Positions 43,575 through 50,694 of a stretch of DNA of 53,257 bases are shown here, piece after piece; within the stretch, counting starts at the first letter, position 1, and each line of letters starts with the position of its first letter. The notes beneath the pieces were generated by a model that did not search any database, had not been told where the DNA came from, and worked only from the letters and a program-made list of their open reading frames with translations. Where the stretch lies: positions 1-53,257 of the forward strand of contig NZ_BMIK01000027.1 of the NCBI RefSeq assembly GCF_014642075.1, in the 5' to 3' direction. This DNA is from Parapedobacter defluvii. GTDB taxonomy: Bacteria; Bacteroidota; Bacteroidia; Sphingobacteriales; Sphingobacteriaceae. Made by a program: the position numbers and the translations under genes.

Positions 43575-44590
43575 TGAAAAGAAGGTGGCGAGGGCTGTTG
43601 GCAGGGGGTGCCTGTTATCTTTTTTTAGCGGGCACAACCACGGGGGAACTGTCAAAGTATACGATCCGGGGATATGCACAAGGCACAGATTACACGATCA
43701 CGTATTATGCAGCTGATAGTTGCATCCGTAAAAATACGATAGATAGTGTGTTGCGTGTTATTGACACCTCAATGTCGCTGTATAAGCCCTATTCGCTTAT
43801 CAATAAAATAAATGCCGGTGGAAAGGGACGTTTTGAATTAGATAGCCATTTTTATAACGTACTCAAAAAGTCTTTTGCCATATACCGGGATAGCCGTGGG
43901 ATTTTTGACATTACGGTGGCACCATTGGTACAGCTTTGGGGGTTTGGGGTTAAGCCTGTCGATCATTTTCCCGATAGCAATGAAGTACGCCATGTAATGG
44001 ATTGTGTCGGAATGGACAAGATACGGCTCAAACGATACCAATTGCGCAAGCAAAGTCCATGTGTACAAATTGATTTAAATGGAATCGCCCAGGGATACAG
44101 CGTGGATGTGTTAGCTGAGCTTTTGGAAAACGGGGGGGTAGCACACTATGTGGTAGAACTTGGTGGCGAATTGCGGGTGAAGGGTCCAAAACCAGACGGG
44201 TTGCCGATGCGGATTGGGATTGAACGTCCTTCTGACGATGGGAGCAATGGTGTGGGAATCAGCGATGTCATGGAGATACGTGAAGGGGCGATCACAACCG
44301 CCGGAAATTACCGGAAGTTTTTGCAGGACGGCAAACGCAAGTTTTCGCATCATATCGATCCCAAGACAGGCTATCCATTTAATACGGGAATTATCAGTGC
44401 GACAATCTATGCAAAAGATGCCATTACGGCTGATGGCTACGACAACGTGATTATGGCGATGGAAGCAGGGGAAGCGATTCGTTTCGTAGATAAACGCAGA
44501 GACATGGAGGTTTTTGTGATTTACAAAGACAGGTCGGGAATGGTGCGGGACACCATGAGTGCCGGATTTAAAAGATTATTAGCTAATTAA
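43574..44590 (+). CDS. apbE: FAD:protein FMN transferase ApbE
   Basis: Attaches FMN covalently to Thr/Ser of target proteins outside the cytoplasm. The 338-residue protein has a short N-terminal hydrophobic signal (GLLAGGACYLFLAG) and the family motifs LDLNGIAQGYSVDVLAELL, VVELGGELRVKG and HHIDPKTGYPF. The metal/FAD site DAITADGYDN differs from the usual DA--AD--ST by replacing the last residues. Start GTG at 43574, coupled to the upstream gene. No protein with an obvious flavinylation motif (DxxSGAT) is seen nearby, so its target is not clear. Confidence 0.92.
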   Translation: MKRRWRGLLAGGACYLFLAGTTTGELSKYTIRGYAQGTDYTITYYAADSCIRKNTIDSVLRVIDTSMSLYKPYSLINKINAGGKGRFELDSHFYNVLKKSFAIYRDSRGIFDITVAPLVQLWGFGVKPVDHFPDSNEVRHVMDCVGMDKIRLKRYQLRKQSPCVQIDLNGIAQGYSVDVLAELLENGGVAHYVVELGGELRVKGPKPDGLPMRIGIERPSDDGSNGVGISDVMEIREGAITTAGNYRKFLQDGKRKFSHHIDPKTGYPFNTGIISATIYAKDAITADGYDNVIMAMEAGEAIRFVDKRRDMEVFVIYKDRSGMVRDTMSAGFKRLLAN

Positions 44591-44597
44591 CAAATGA

Positions 44598-44659
44598 GGT
44601 CTGGTATGTTCAACACCTGATGAAAAAAGGGGTGATGGACATACAGATTTCATTAGACC
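44598..44659 (+). other. Hairpin in the apbE-isomerase gap
   Basis: Three nested pairs: GGTCT (44598-44602) with AGACC (44655-44659), TATGT (44605-44609) with ACATA (44639-44643), and CACC (44614-44617) with GGTG (44631-44634). It has no T run. It may stabilise or process the mRNA ends. Confidence 0.35.
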
Positions 44660-44680
44660 ATTAAGTACAATTTTATTCTT

Positions 44681-45604
44681 ATGAAGAGAGCTCAATTTAT
44701 CCGAAATTCACTATTGGCAACGGGAGCGGTTGTTGGTGGTACCTCATTGTACGCACAGGGAGATCGTACAGTCAATGGGCAAAACAATAAACCCTTCAAC
44801 CTGAATTATGGCCCTCATCAAGGTCAATTTGAGAACCATGCAGGGAAAAGCATACTCGACCAAATTCAGTTTGCTTACGACCATGGTTTCCGTGGAATTG
44901 AAGACAATGGCTTTTCAGGGCGCTCGGTAGCCGAACAGGAGAAAATAGGCAAACTGTTGGCCAAGCTGGGAATGTCCATGGGTGTGTTTGTCCTTGACAA
45001 AGGGGGCAACGGTGCCAACACCTTAACGGCTGGGAAGCAAGAATATGTGGATATTTTTCTGAAAGGATGCCGCCAAGCTGTCGAGTTAGCAAAACGGTGC
45101 GGGGGTAAATTCACCACGGTTGTACCGGGAGATTTTGCACGTAACCTGCCGTTGGATATCCAAACGGCAAATGTGATTGAAGCGTTAAGGCGCGGTTCCG
45201 AAATATTGGAACCACATGGGATCATAATGGTGTTAGAGCCCCTGAGTGATACCCCTGACCTTTTCCTGCGTACTTCCACGCAGACATACCTGATCTGTAA
45301 AGGCGTAAATAGCCCTTCCTGCAAAATTTTGTACGATGTTTACCACATGCAGCGCAACGAAGGCGACTTAATCGCTAATATTGACCGTTGCTGGGATGAG
45401 ATTGCCTATTTTCAAACCGGAGATAATCCAGGAAGACGTGAGCCTACGACCGGTGAAATCAATTATAAAAATTTGTTTAAGCACATTTATGATAAAGGAT
45501 ACCGGGGTGTGGTAGGGATGGAGCATGGTAAATCTGTAGACGGCAAAGAGGGCGAAGTAAAACTGATCGCTGCATACCGAGAAGTGGATAATTTTCTGCA
45601 ATAG
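44681..45604 (+). CDS. Hydroxypyruvate-isomerase-like TIM-barrel protein, exported
   Basis: The 307-residue protein is a sugar phosphate isomerase/epimerase-type TIM barrel. The N-terminus has a Tat-like signal with Lys-Arg (KRAQFIRNSLLATGAVVGG), cleaved near SLYAQG. The metal/substrate residues are in VLEPLSDTPD, ILYDVYHMQRNEGDL (Asp, His) and YFQTGDNPGRREP, plus a C-terminal Glu (GVVGMEHGK). This is closest to the hydroxypyruvate isomerase (Hyi) group, but in this context it more likely acts on a keto-sugar. It is 3 bp upstream of the transporter gene. Confidence 0.88.
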   Translation: MKRAQFIRNSLLATGAVVGGTSLYAQGDRTVNGQNNKPFNLNYGPHQGQFENHAGKSILDQIQFAYDHGFRGIEDNGFSGRSVAEQEKIGKLLAKLGMSMGVFVLDKGGNGANTLTAGKQEYVDIFLKGCRQAVELAKRCGGKFTTVVPGDFARNLPLDIQTANVIEALRRGSEILEPHGIIMVLEPLSDTPDLFLRTSTQTYLICKGVNSPSCKILYDVYHMQRNEGDLIANIDRCWDEIAYFQTGDNPGRREPTTGEINYKNLFKHIYDKGYRGVVGMEHGKSVDGKEGEVKLIAAYREVDNFLQ

Positions 45605-45607
45605 CGG

Positions 45608-46837
45608 ATGAAGACGACCATAAGAATCAAACTTTCTTTTATGATGTTCCTCGAATTTTTTATTTGGGGAGCATGGTTTGTAACGTTGGGTACGTTTCTG
45701 AGTCAGAACCTTCATGCATCAGAGCTGGAAAAAGCCAATATATTTTCTACCCAATCGTTGGGAGCGATTGTAGCCCCATTTATTATCGGGCTGATTGCGG
45801 ACCGCTATTTTAATGCAGAGCGGATCTTGGGTATACTGCATCTGATCGGCGCATTTTTGATGTATCAGATGTACACTGCGCCCAGCGTGGGTATGTTTTA
45901 TCCCTATGTATTGGTATATATGATTTTATACATGCCTACACTGGCATTGGTCAATTCCGTTTCCTTTCGGCAGATTTCCGATCCGGAAAAGCAATTCTCT
46001 TCCATACGGGTTTTTGGTACCATCGGTTGGATTGTTGCGGGGCTATCTATTAGCTATGTCTTCAAGTGGGATGCAGGAGAGGGAATGTTGAAAAATACTT
46101 TTTTGATGGCCGGTGTTGCTTCGCTTGTATTGGGCTTATTTAGTTTCGGCCTCCCCAAGACCCCTCCGGCTAAGCGGTCTGCAGAAGAGAAAAGCAATCT
46201 ATCACAGATATTGGGATTGGATGCAATAAAGCTGCTGGGCAATCGAAACTTTTTGATGTTTTTTTTGTCGTCCGTCCTGATCTGCATCCCACTGGCTTTC
46301 TATTACCAATATGCCAATCAATTTCTAACTGAAACGGGACTGGCGAATCCCACCGGCAAGATGACGATCGGTCAGTTTTCAGAAGCTTTTTTCCTGCTTT
46401 TGCTTCCTGTATTTTTTAGTCGATTTGGATTTAAAAATACCATTATGCTGGGGATGTTGGCCTGGGCGGTACGCTATCTGCTGTTTGCGTACGGAAATGC
46501 AGGAGAACTCTCGTACATGTTGATTCTTGGAATCGCGTTGCACGGTATATGCTATGATTTTTTCTTTGTGTCCGGTCAGATCTATACGGATGCAAAAGCT
46601 GGCGAGCGGTATAAGAGTTCCGCGCAGGGCTTAATAACACTTGCAACGTACGGTGTGGGGCAATTAATCGGATTCTGGGTAGCTGGATTTGTCAGTGAAT
46701 ATTACCAGACAGCTCCTACAAATGCCCCCTTTTGGCAAAATGTCTGGCTGGTTCCCGCCGTCATTGCCGCGGTGGTACTGTTCCTATTTGCGAAATTCTT
46801 CAAGAATGAGCCAACCAAACCAAAGCCCTCGGTATAA
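45608..46837 (+). CDS. NupG-type nucleoside/sugar proton symporter (MFS)
   Basis: The 409-residue inner-membrane protein has 12 predicted helices. The N-terminal KLSFMMFLEFFIWGAWFVTLG and SLGAIVAPFIIGLIADRYF (MFS loop 2-3) match the NupG nucleoside:H+ symporter group of the major facilitator superfamily. In Bacteroidota sugar clusters such transporters often carry (keto-)sugars, and here the neighbours suggest that rather than nucleosides. The gene begins 3 bp after the isomerase gene and ends before a promoter for the dehydrogenase. Confidence 0.88.
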   Translation: MKTTIRIKLSFMMFLEFFIWGAWFVTLGTFLSQNLHASELEKANIFSTQSLGAIVAPFIIGLIADRYFNAERILGILHLIGAFLMYQMYTAPSVGMFYPYVLVYMILYMPTLALVNSVSFRQISDPEKQFSSIRVFGTIGWIVAGLSISYVFKWDAGEGMLKNTFLMAGVASLVLGLFSFGLPKTPPAKRSAEEKSNLSQILGLDAIKLLGNRNFLMFFLSSVLICIPLAFYYQYANQFLTETGLANPTGKMTIGQFSEAFFLLLLPVFFSRFGFKNTIMLGMLAWAVRYLLFAYGNAGELSYMLILGIALHGICYDFFFVSGQIYTDAKAGERYKSSAQGLITLATYGVGQLIGFWVAGFVSEYYQTAPTNAPFWQNVWLVPAVIAAVVLFLFAKFFKNEPTKPKPSV

Positions 46838-46852
46838 TGGACAATAATAAAA

Positions 46853-46884
46853 TTTGAATAATAACGTCATATATTATACCTTTA
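46853..46884 (+). promoter_or_regulatory. Promoter of the GMC dehydrogenase operon
   Basis: TTTG (46853-46856), a 20-base spacer and TACCTTTA (46877-46884, one mismatch in the -7 consensus) give a promoter 49 bases before the GMC start codon. Confidence 0.5.
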
Positions 46885-46933
46885 GGTAGCAAAAGCATTG
46901 ACTAATAAAACTAAAACAAAACTATAACAAACT

Positions 46934-48613
46934 ATGGCAGATAATGTATATGATGCGATTGTTATCGGATCAGGAATCAGCGGGGGATGGGCAGCGAAAG
47001 AACTGACGCAGAAAGGGCTGAAAACCATTATGTTGGAGCGTGGTCGGAATGTGGAGCACGTAAAAGATTATCATGCAGCAACCAAACATCCGTGGGAATT
47101 TCCGCACCGGGGCGGGCGCACGCAACAGATGATTGAAGACTATCCTGTTTTGAGCAGGGACTATCCGTTGAATGAAAAAAATCTTGACTTCTGGGTCAAT
47201 GAAAAGGAAAGCCCGTATGTCGAAATAAAGCGCTTTGACTGGTACCGGGGATACCATGTAGGGGGGCGCTCATTGATGTGGGGACGACAGAGCTACCGAC
47301 TCGGCGATTTGGATTTCGAGGCAAACCTGAAGGACGGGCATGGTGTAGATTGGCCCATCCGCTATAAGGACATTGCTCCTTGGTATAGCTATGCGGAGAA
47401 ATGGGCGGGTATCAGTGGTAACCGGGATGGATTGGATGTGCTGCCTGATGGAGATTTTCTTCCACCCATGCAGATGAATGTGGTTGAAAAGGATTTGGCC
47501 GCCCGAATCAAAGAACATTACAAAGGGAAACGGCATTTCATTATGGGACGTGTGGCCAATCTTACCGTGCCCCATGAAGGGCGTGTGAACTGCCAATACC
47601 AGAACCAATGCTGGCTCGGTTGCAATTTTGGTGCCTATTTCAGTACTCAGTCATCTACGCTACCCGCCGCAGTAGCCACGGGCAACCTTACACTTCGCCC
47701 GTTTTCTATTGTAACACGTATCCTCTACGATAAAGACACGAAGAAAGCCAAAGGTGTAGAAGTGCTTGATGCGGAAACGAATCAAACCTATGAGTACTTT
47801 GCAAAGATTGTATTTGTCTGTGCATCTGCATTCAATTCTACGTGGATTTTAATGAACTCAGCCACCGATGTATGGGAAGGTGGATTGGGCAGCAGCAGTG
47901 GTGAGTTAGGACACAACGCCATGGACCATCATTTCCGTTGCGGAGCAGGGGGACGGGTGGAAGGATATGAAGACAAATATTATTACGGGCGCCGTGCCAA
48001 CGGACTGTACATTCCCAGGTTCCGTAATGTCGGTGATGATAAACGTGATTATGTCCGTGGGTTCGGTTACCAGGGATCAGCAAGCAGGGGACGTTGGAGC
48101 GGAGAAATTGCTGAAATGAGTATCGGAGGTGAATGGAAAGACGCGATGTGTGAGCCGGGTAGTTGGTCCGTAGGCTTTACAGCTTTTGGAGAAACCCTTC
48201 CATACCATGAGAATCGCATTTCCCTTGATAAAGAAGTAAAAGACAAATGGGGGCTGCCAGTATTGGCCATGGACATGGAAATCAAGGAAAATGAGCATAA
48301 GATGCGTAAGGATATGATGGACGATTGTGCGGAAATGCTGGAAGCGGCCGGTGTAAAGGATGTATCTACCTACGATAATGGATACGGTTTTGGCCAAGGT
48401 ATTCATGAAATGGGAACAGCCCGGATGGGAAGAGATCCCAAAACCTCGGTATTGAATGGAAACAATCAGGTGTGGGATGCATTGAATGTATTTGTAACAG
48501 ACGGTGCCTGTATGACATCGGCATCATGCGTAAATCCGTCGCTTACATATATGGCTTTAACCGCTCGTGCCGTAAATTTCGCGACGGAAGAATTGAAAAA
48601 GGGGAACCTATGA
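46934..48613 (+). CDS. GMC-family FAD dehydrogenase, probable glucoside 3-dehydrogenase catalytic subunit
   Basis: The 559-residue protein has the FAD-binding start DAIVIGSGISGGWAAKEL (8-25) and the GMC motif GGRSLMWGRQ (110-119). Cys220-x5-Cys226-x3-Cys230 (CQYQNQCWLGC) has the spacing of the 3Fe-4S cluster in bacterial FAD-glucose dehydrogenase. The catalytic pair is His491 (GIHEMGTARMG) and Asn534 (SASCVNPSLTY). It has no signal peptide; export would be by hitch-hiking on the Tat signal of the small subunit encoded 46 bp downstream. Such complexes oxidise the 3-OH of sugars or glycosides, or the 1-OH of glucose; the exact substrate cannot be decided. The electron acceptor cytochrome is not in the window. 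Confidence 0.9.
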   Translation: MADNVYDAIVIGSGISGGWAAKELTQKGLKTIMLERGRNVEHVKDYHAATKHPWEFPHRGGRTQQMIEDYPVLSRDYPLNEKNLDFWVNEKESPYVEIKRFDWYRGYHVGGRSLMWGRQSYRLGDLDFEANLKDGHGVDWPIRYKDIAPWYSYAEKWAGISGNRDGLDVLPDGDFLPPMQMNVVEKDLAARIKEHYKGKRHFIMGRVANLTVPHEGRVNCQYQNQCWLGCNFGAYFSTQSSTLPAAVATGNLTLRPFSIVTRILYDKDTKKAKGVEVLDAETNQTYEYFAKIVFVCASAFNSTWILMNSATDVWEGGLGSSSGELGHNAMDHHFRCGAGGRVEGYEDKYYYGRRANGLYIPRFRNVGDDKRDYVRGFGYQGSASRGRWSGEIAEMSIGGEWKDAMCEPGSWSVGFTAFGETLPYHENRISLDKEVKDKWGLPVLAMDMEIKENEHKMRKDMMDDCAEMLEAAGVKDVSTYDNGYGFGQGIHEMGTARMGRDPKTSVLNGNNQVWDALNVFVTDGACMTSASCVNPSLTYMALTARAVNFATEELKKGNL

Positions 48614-48659
48614 TGCGCGTGATATGCGCATATTAATTGGACTTTAAAAACAAAGAAGC

Positions 48660-49229
48660 ATGAATAGAAGAGAAGCTTTGGCAAGGGTAGCATGGATTAT
48701 GGGAGGAGCTGTTGTCGGTGCCAATTTATTTCTGGAAGGATGCACACGTACTGCATCCAAAAATGTAGAAGGCTTATTTGATCCTGAAACCGTGGATTTT
48801 CTCGGTGATGTAGCGGATACCATATTGCCACCAACGAGTAGCCCGGGAGCGAAAGAGGCAGGTGTAGGCGCATTTATCCCGGTTATGGTAAGAGATTGCT
48901 ACACGAAGGAAGAACAGGATGTCTTTATTGACGGCTTAGGTAAGATAGAAGATGCGGCTAACGCGAAATTCGGCAAGAAGTTTCAGGAATTGAGCGCGAC
49001 GGAACGTACTGAGTTGCTGAATGCAATTGATAGGGAAGCGAAGGATTATCAGAAAAATAAGGACAGCAAAGATCCCAATCACTATTTTAACCTATTTAAG
49101 CAGTTAACATTACTTGGTTTCTTTACATCAGAATTGGGCGCAACCAAGGCGCTGCGCTATGTACAAGTTCCCGGAAGATTCGATGGCGATTATCCCTATA
49201 AAAAGGGAGACAAGGCATGGGCTACCTAA
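48660..49229 (+). CDS. Gluconate 2-dehydrogenase subunit 3 family protein (Tat lipoprotein, small subunit of the GMC dehydrogenase)
   Basis: The 189-residue protein begins with a twin-arginine signal (MNRREALARVAWIMGG) followed by a lipobox (FLEGC, Cys at about 28), so it would be exported by Tat and fixed by lipid. The rest matches the gluconate 2-dehydrogenase subunit 3 family (VDFLGDVADTILPPTSSPGAKEAGVGAFI, DCYTKEEQDVF). These subunits carry the cofactor-loaded GMC partner across the membrane and help place it near its electron acceptor. A strong terminator follows. Confidence 0.92.
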   Translation: MNRREALARVAWIMGGAVVGANLFLEGCTRTASKNVEGLFDPETVDFLGDVADTILPPTSSPGAKEAGVGAFIPVMVRDCYTKEEQDVFIDGLGKIEDAANAKFGKKFQELSATERTELLNAIDREAKDYQKNKDSKDPNHYFNLFKQLTLLGFFTSELGATKALRYVQVPGRFDGDYPYKKGDKAWAT

Positions 49230-49272
49230 ACGAAAAAATCAATTATTGAGATCATGTAACTGCAATTTTTCA

Positions 49273-49302
49273 TACCCGTGGTTGTGATTCCACGGGTATT
49301 TT
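49273..49302 (+). terminator. Terminator of the GMC dehydrogenase operon
   Basis: TACCCGTGG (49273-49281) pairs with CCACGGGTA (49290-49298) around an 8-base loop, followed by TTTT. Confidence 0.8.
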
Positions 49303-49308
49303 AGTAGT

Positions 49309-49330
49309 ATTGTTTATCGAAATAAACAAT
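49309..49330. promoter_or_regulatory. Palindrome before the 89-residue protein gene
   Basis: ATTGTTTAT (49309-49317) and ATAAACAAT (49322-49330) form a perfect 9-bp inverted repeat with a 4-base centre, 4 bases before the start codon. A protein bound here would block initiation. Confidence 0.45.
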
Positions 49331-49334
49331 CAAT

Positions 49335-49604
49335 ATGATAAGTGCAGAATTAATACCCAAGGAAGACATTCCAAAGTATAAATTAACACGGGCATCGGAA
49401 GACCATTCAATGGAGCTGCAGGATAAATTACGAGGTGCCTTGCGGTTAGGGAACGAGTTTAAATCTAAGGCTGTCATTACTTTTCAAACATTGGATGGAC
49501 CCAAGCGAGTGGAAACAACCGTTTGGACACTTACTGAGGATTCCTTACAGCTTAAAAATGGTGTGGTGTTACCCTTAGGCAGTTTGTTAGATATCTCTTA
49601 TTAA
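49335..49604 (+). CDS. Small conserved hypothetical protein
   Basis: An 89-residue soluble protein with a beta-rich second half (SKAVITFQTLDGPKRVETTVWTL, then LQLKNGVVLPLGSLLDISY). It resembles the short Bacteroidota proteins of unknown function that have this GPKRVETTVW segment; I do not assign it a family. It stands as a single gene between two terminators, behind a 9-bp palindrome that nearly touches its ATG. Confidence 0.75.
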   Translation: MISAELIPKEDIPKYKLTRASEDHSMELQDKLRGALRLGNEFKSKAVITFQTLDGPKRVETTVWTLTEDSLQLKNGVVLPLGSLLDISY

Positions 49605-49676
49605 AATAGCCGTTTGTGGATATGTCTACATATCTCTAATAGGCATTCTTTTGTTTGCAATAAATCGGAAATATCT

Positions 49677-49704
49677 ACCGCGTCTTAAAAAGGCGCGGTT
49701 TTTT
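49677..49704 (+). terminator. Terminator after the 89-residue protein gene
   Basis: ACCGCGTC (49677-49684) pairs with GGCGCGGT (49692-49699, one T-G pair) around a 7-base loop, followed by six T residues. Confidence 0.82.
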
Positions 49705-49712
49705 ATTTGTCG

Positions 49713-49733
49713 TATTTTTGTCGTTCATATACA
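49713..49733 (+). promoter_or_regulatory. -7 box and shared 15-bp motif upstream of the response regulator
   Basis: TATTTTTG (49713-49720) fits the -7 consensus. It overlaps TGTCGTTCATATACA (49719-49733), which recurs with one change (TGTCGTTCATTTACA) at 50503-50517 before the giant surface protein. Confidence 0.5.
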
Positions 49734-49822
49734 TTTTTTTGTTGTTTGCATGCAATTGCTTTTTTGTCCCTGTTTGACCACGTAATTTTGAGCCAAATCA
49801 GATTGACAACGGGCTTAGCAGC

Positions 49823-50449
49823 ATGAAACATAATATCTTTTTGACGTACAGTCACGAAATTGTCGGTGTCGCCATGAAATGGTTAGTACAGCAACATTTT
49901 CCCCTATCAGCTATCGGCGAAGCCCAGAATTTTCAGGCAGCGCTCAATGACTTACCCAAAAAAAAATATGATTTAGTCGTTTTAGATGCAGAGATCGGTG
50001 ACAGCACCCATGTATTGGGTACAGTAAAGCATATTAAATCCATAAGTCCACAAACCCGTATACTTATTTTCTCCGAGCTCGACGAAGCGGTATATGGGCC
50101 CAAATACCTCGCATTTGGTACCAACGGTTTTTTACCCAAAAAAGCGGATATAGCGAATGTTGTTTTGGCATTCAAGACGGTACTCCGTGGTGGACTCTTC
50201 TTGGGAAGGCAACAGGATGAGGTGAGATCTGTAGAAAATGATATGACTTCAAACAACCCATTCCGTTTGTTGTCTAACCGGGAAGCTCAAATTGTCGAAT
50301 CGCTCGTCAGAGGAGAATCCCTGACCGAAATCAGTAGAGCGATGAATTTGAGAGAAACTACTATTAGTACCTATAAAAAACGGGTTTTTGAAAAAATCGG
50401 TGTCAAAACACTTTGTGACCTTATAGCAATTTGGAAAATCTACCGATAA
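49823..50449 (+). CDS. LuxR/NarL-type response regulator
   Basis: The 208-residue protein has a receiver-like domain (residues 1-125) with a possible phosphoacceptor Asp55 (YDLVVLDAEIGD) and the conserved lysine in NGFLPKKAD. The acidic pair normally near residues 8-10 is not conserved (TYSHE), so phosphorylation may be altered. A LuxR helix-turn-helix follows (residues 145-205: LSNREAQIVESLVRGESLTEISRAMN, TTISTYKKRVFEKIG). No sensor kinase is adjacent. Shared upstream sequence suggests that it controls both itself and the DUF11 protein. Confidence 0.88.
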   Translation: MKHNIFLTYSHEIVGVAMKWLVQQHFPLSAIGEAQNFQAALNDLPKKKYDLVVLDAEIGDSTHVLGTVKHIKSISPQTRILIFSELDEAVYGPKYLAFGTNGFLPKKADIANVVLAFKTVLRGGLFLGRQQDEVRSVENDMTSNNPFRLLSNREAQIVESLVRGESLTEISRAMNLRETTISTYKKRVFEKIGVKTLCDLIAIWKIYR

Positions 50450-50502
50450 CCTATCTATTGTAGTTTTTCTTCTACAGAATCTTCTGTTTACATACATTTT
50501 CC

Positions 50503-50517
50503 TGTCGTTCATTTACA
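50503..50517 (+). promoter_or_regulatory. Second copy of the 15-bp motif, upstream of the surface protein
   Basis: TGTCGTTCATTTACA matches 14 of 15 positions of the site at 49719-49733. It lies 178 bp before the surface protein start. The rest of this 245-bp gap shows no gene. Confidence 0.45.
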
Positions 50518-50694
50518 CTTGGTTGCCGATCGTCAGTTAAATTTTTCTCTTTGTGCGTCAAATGAAAGCAAAGTCGCAATCAGGAGACATATCGGCATCT
50601 ATCGATTATTCTTAGCAGATTGATTTTGGGGTTGGGAACACAATCATTGATGTCGTCACAAGTGGAATGACAATTTGGGTAATTATAAATTGAT

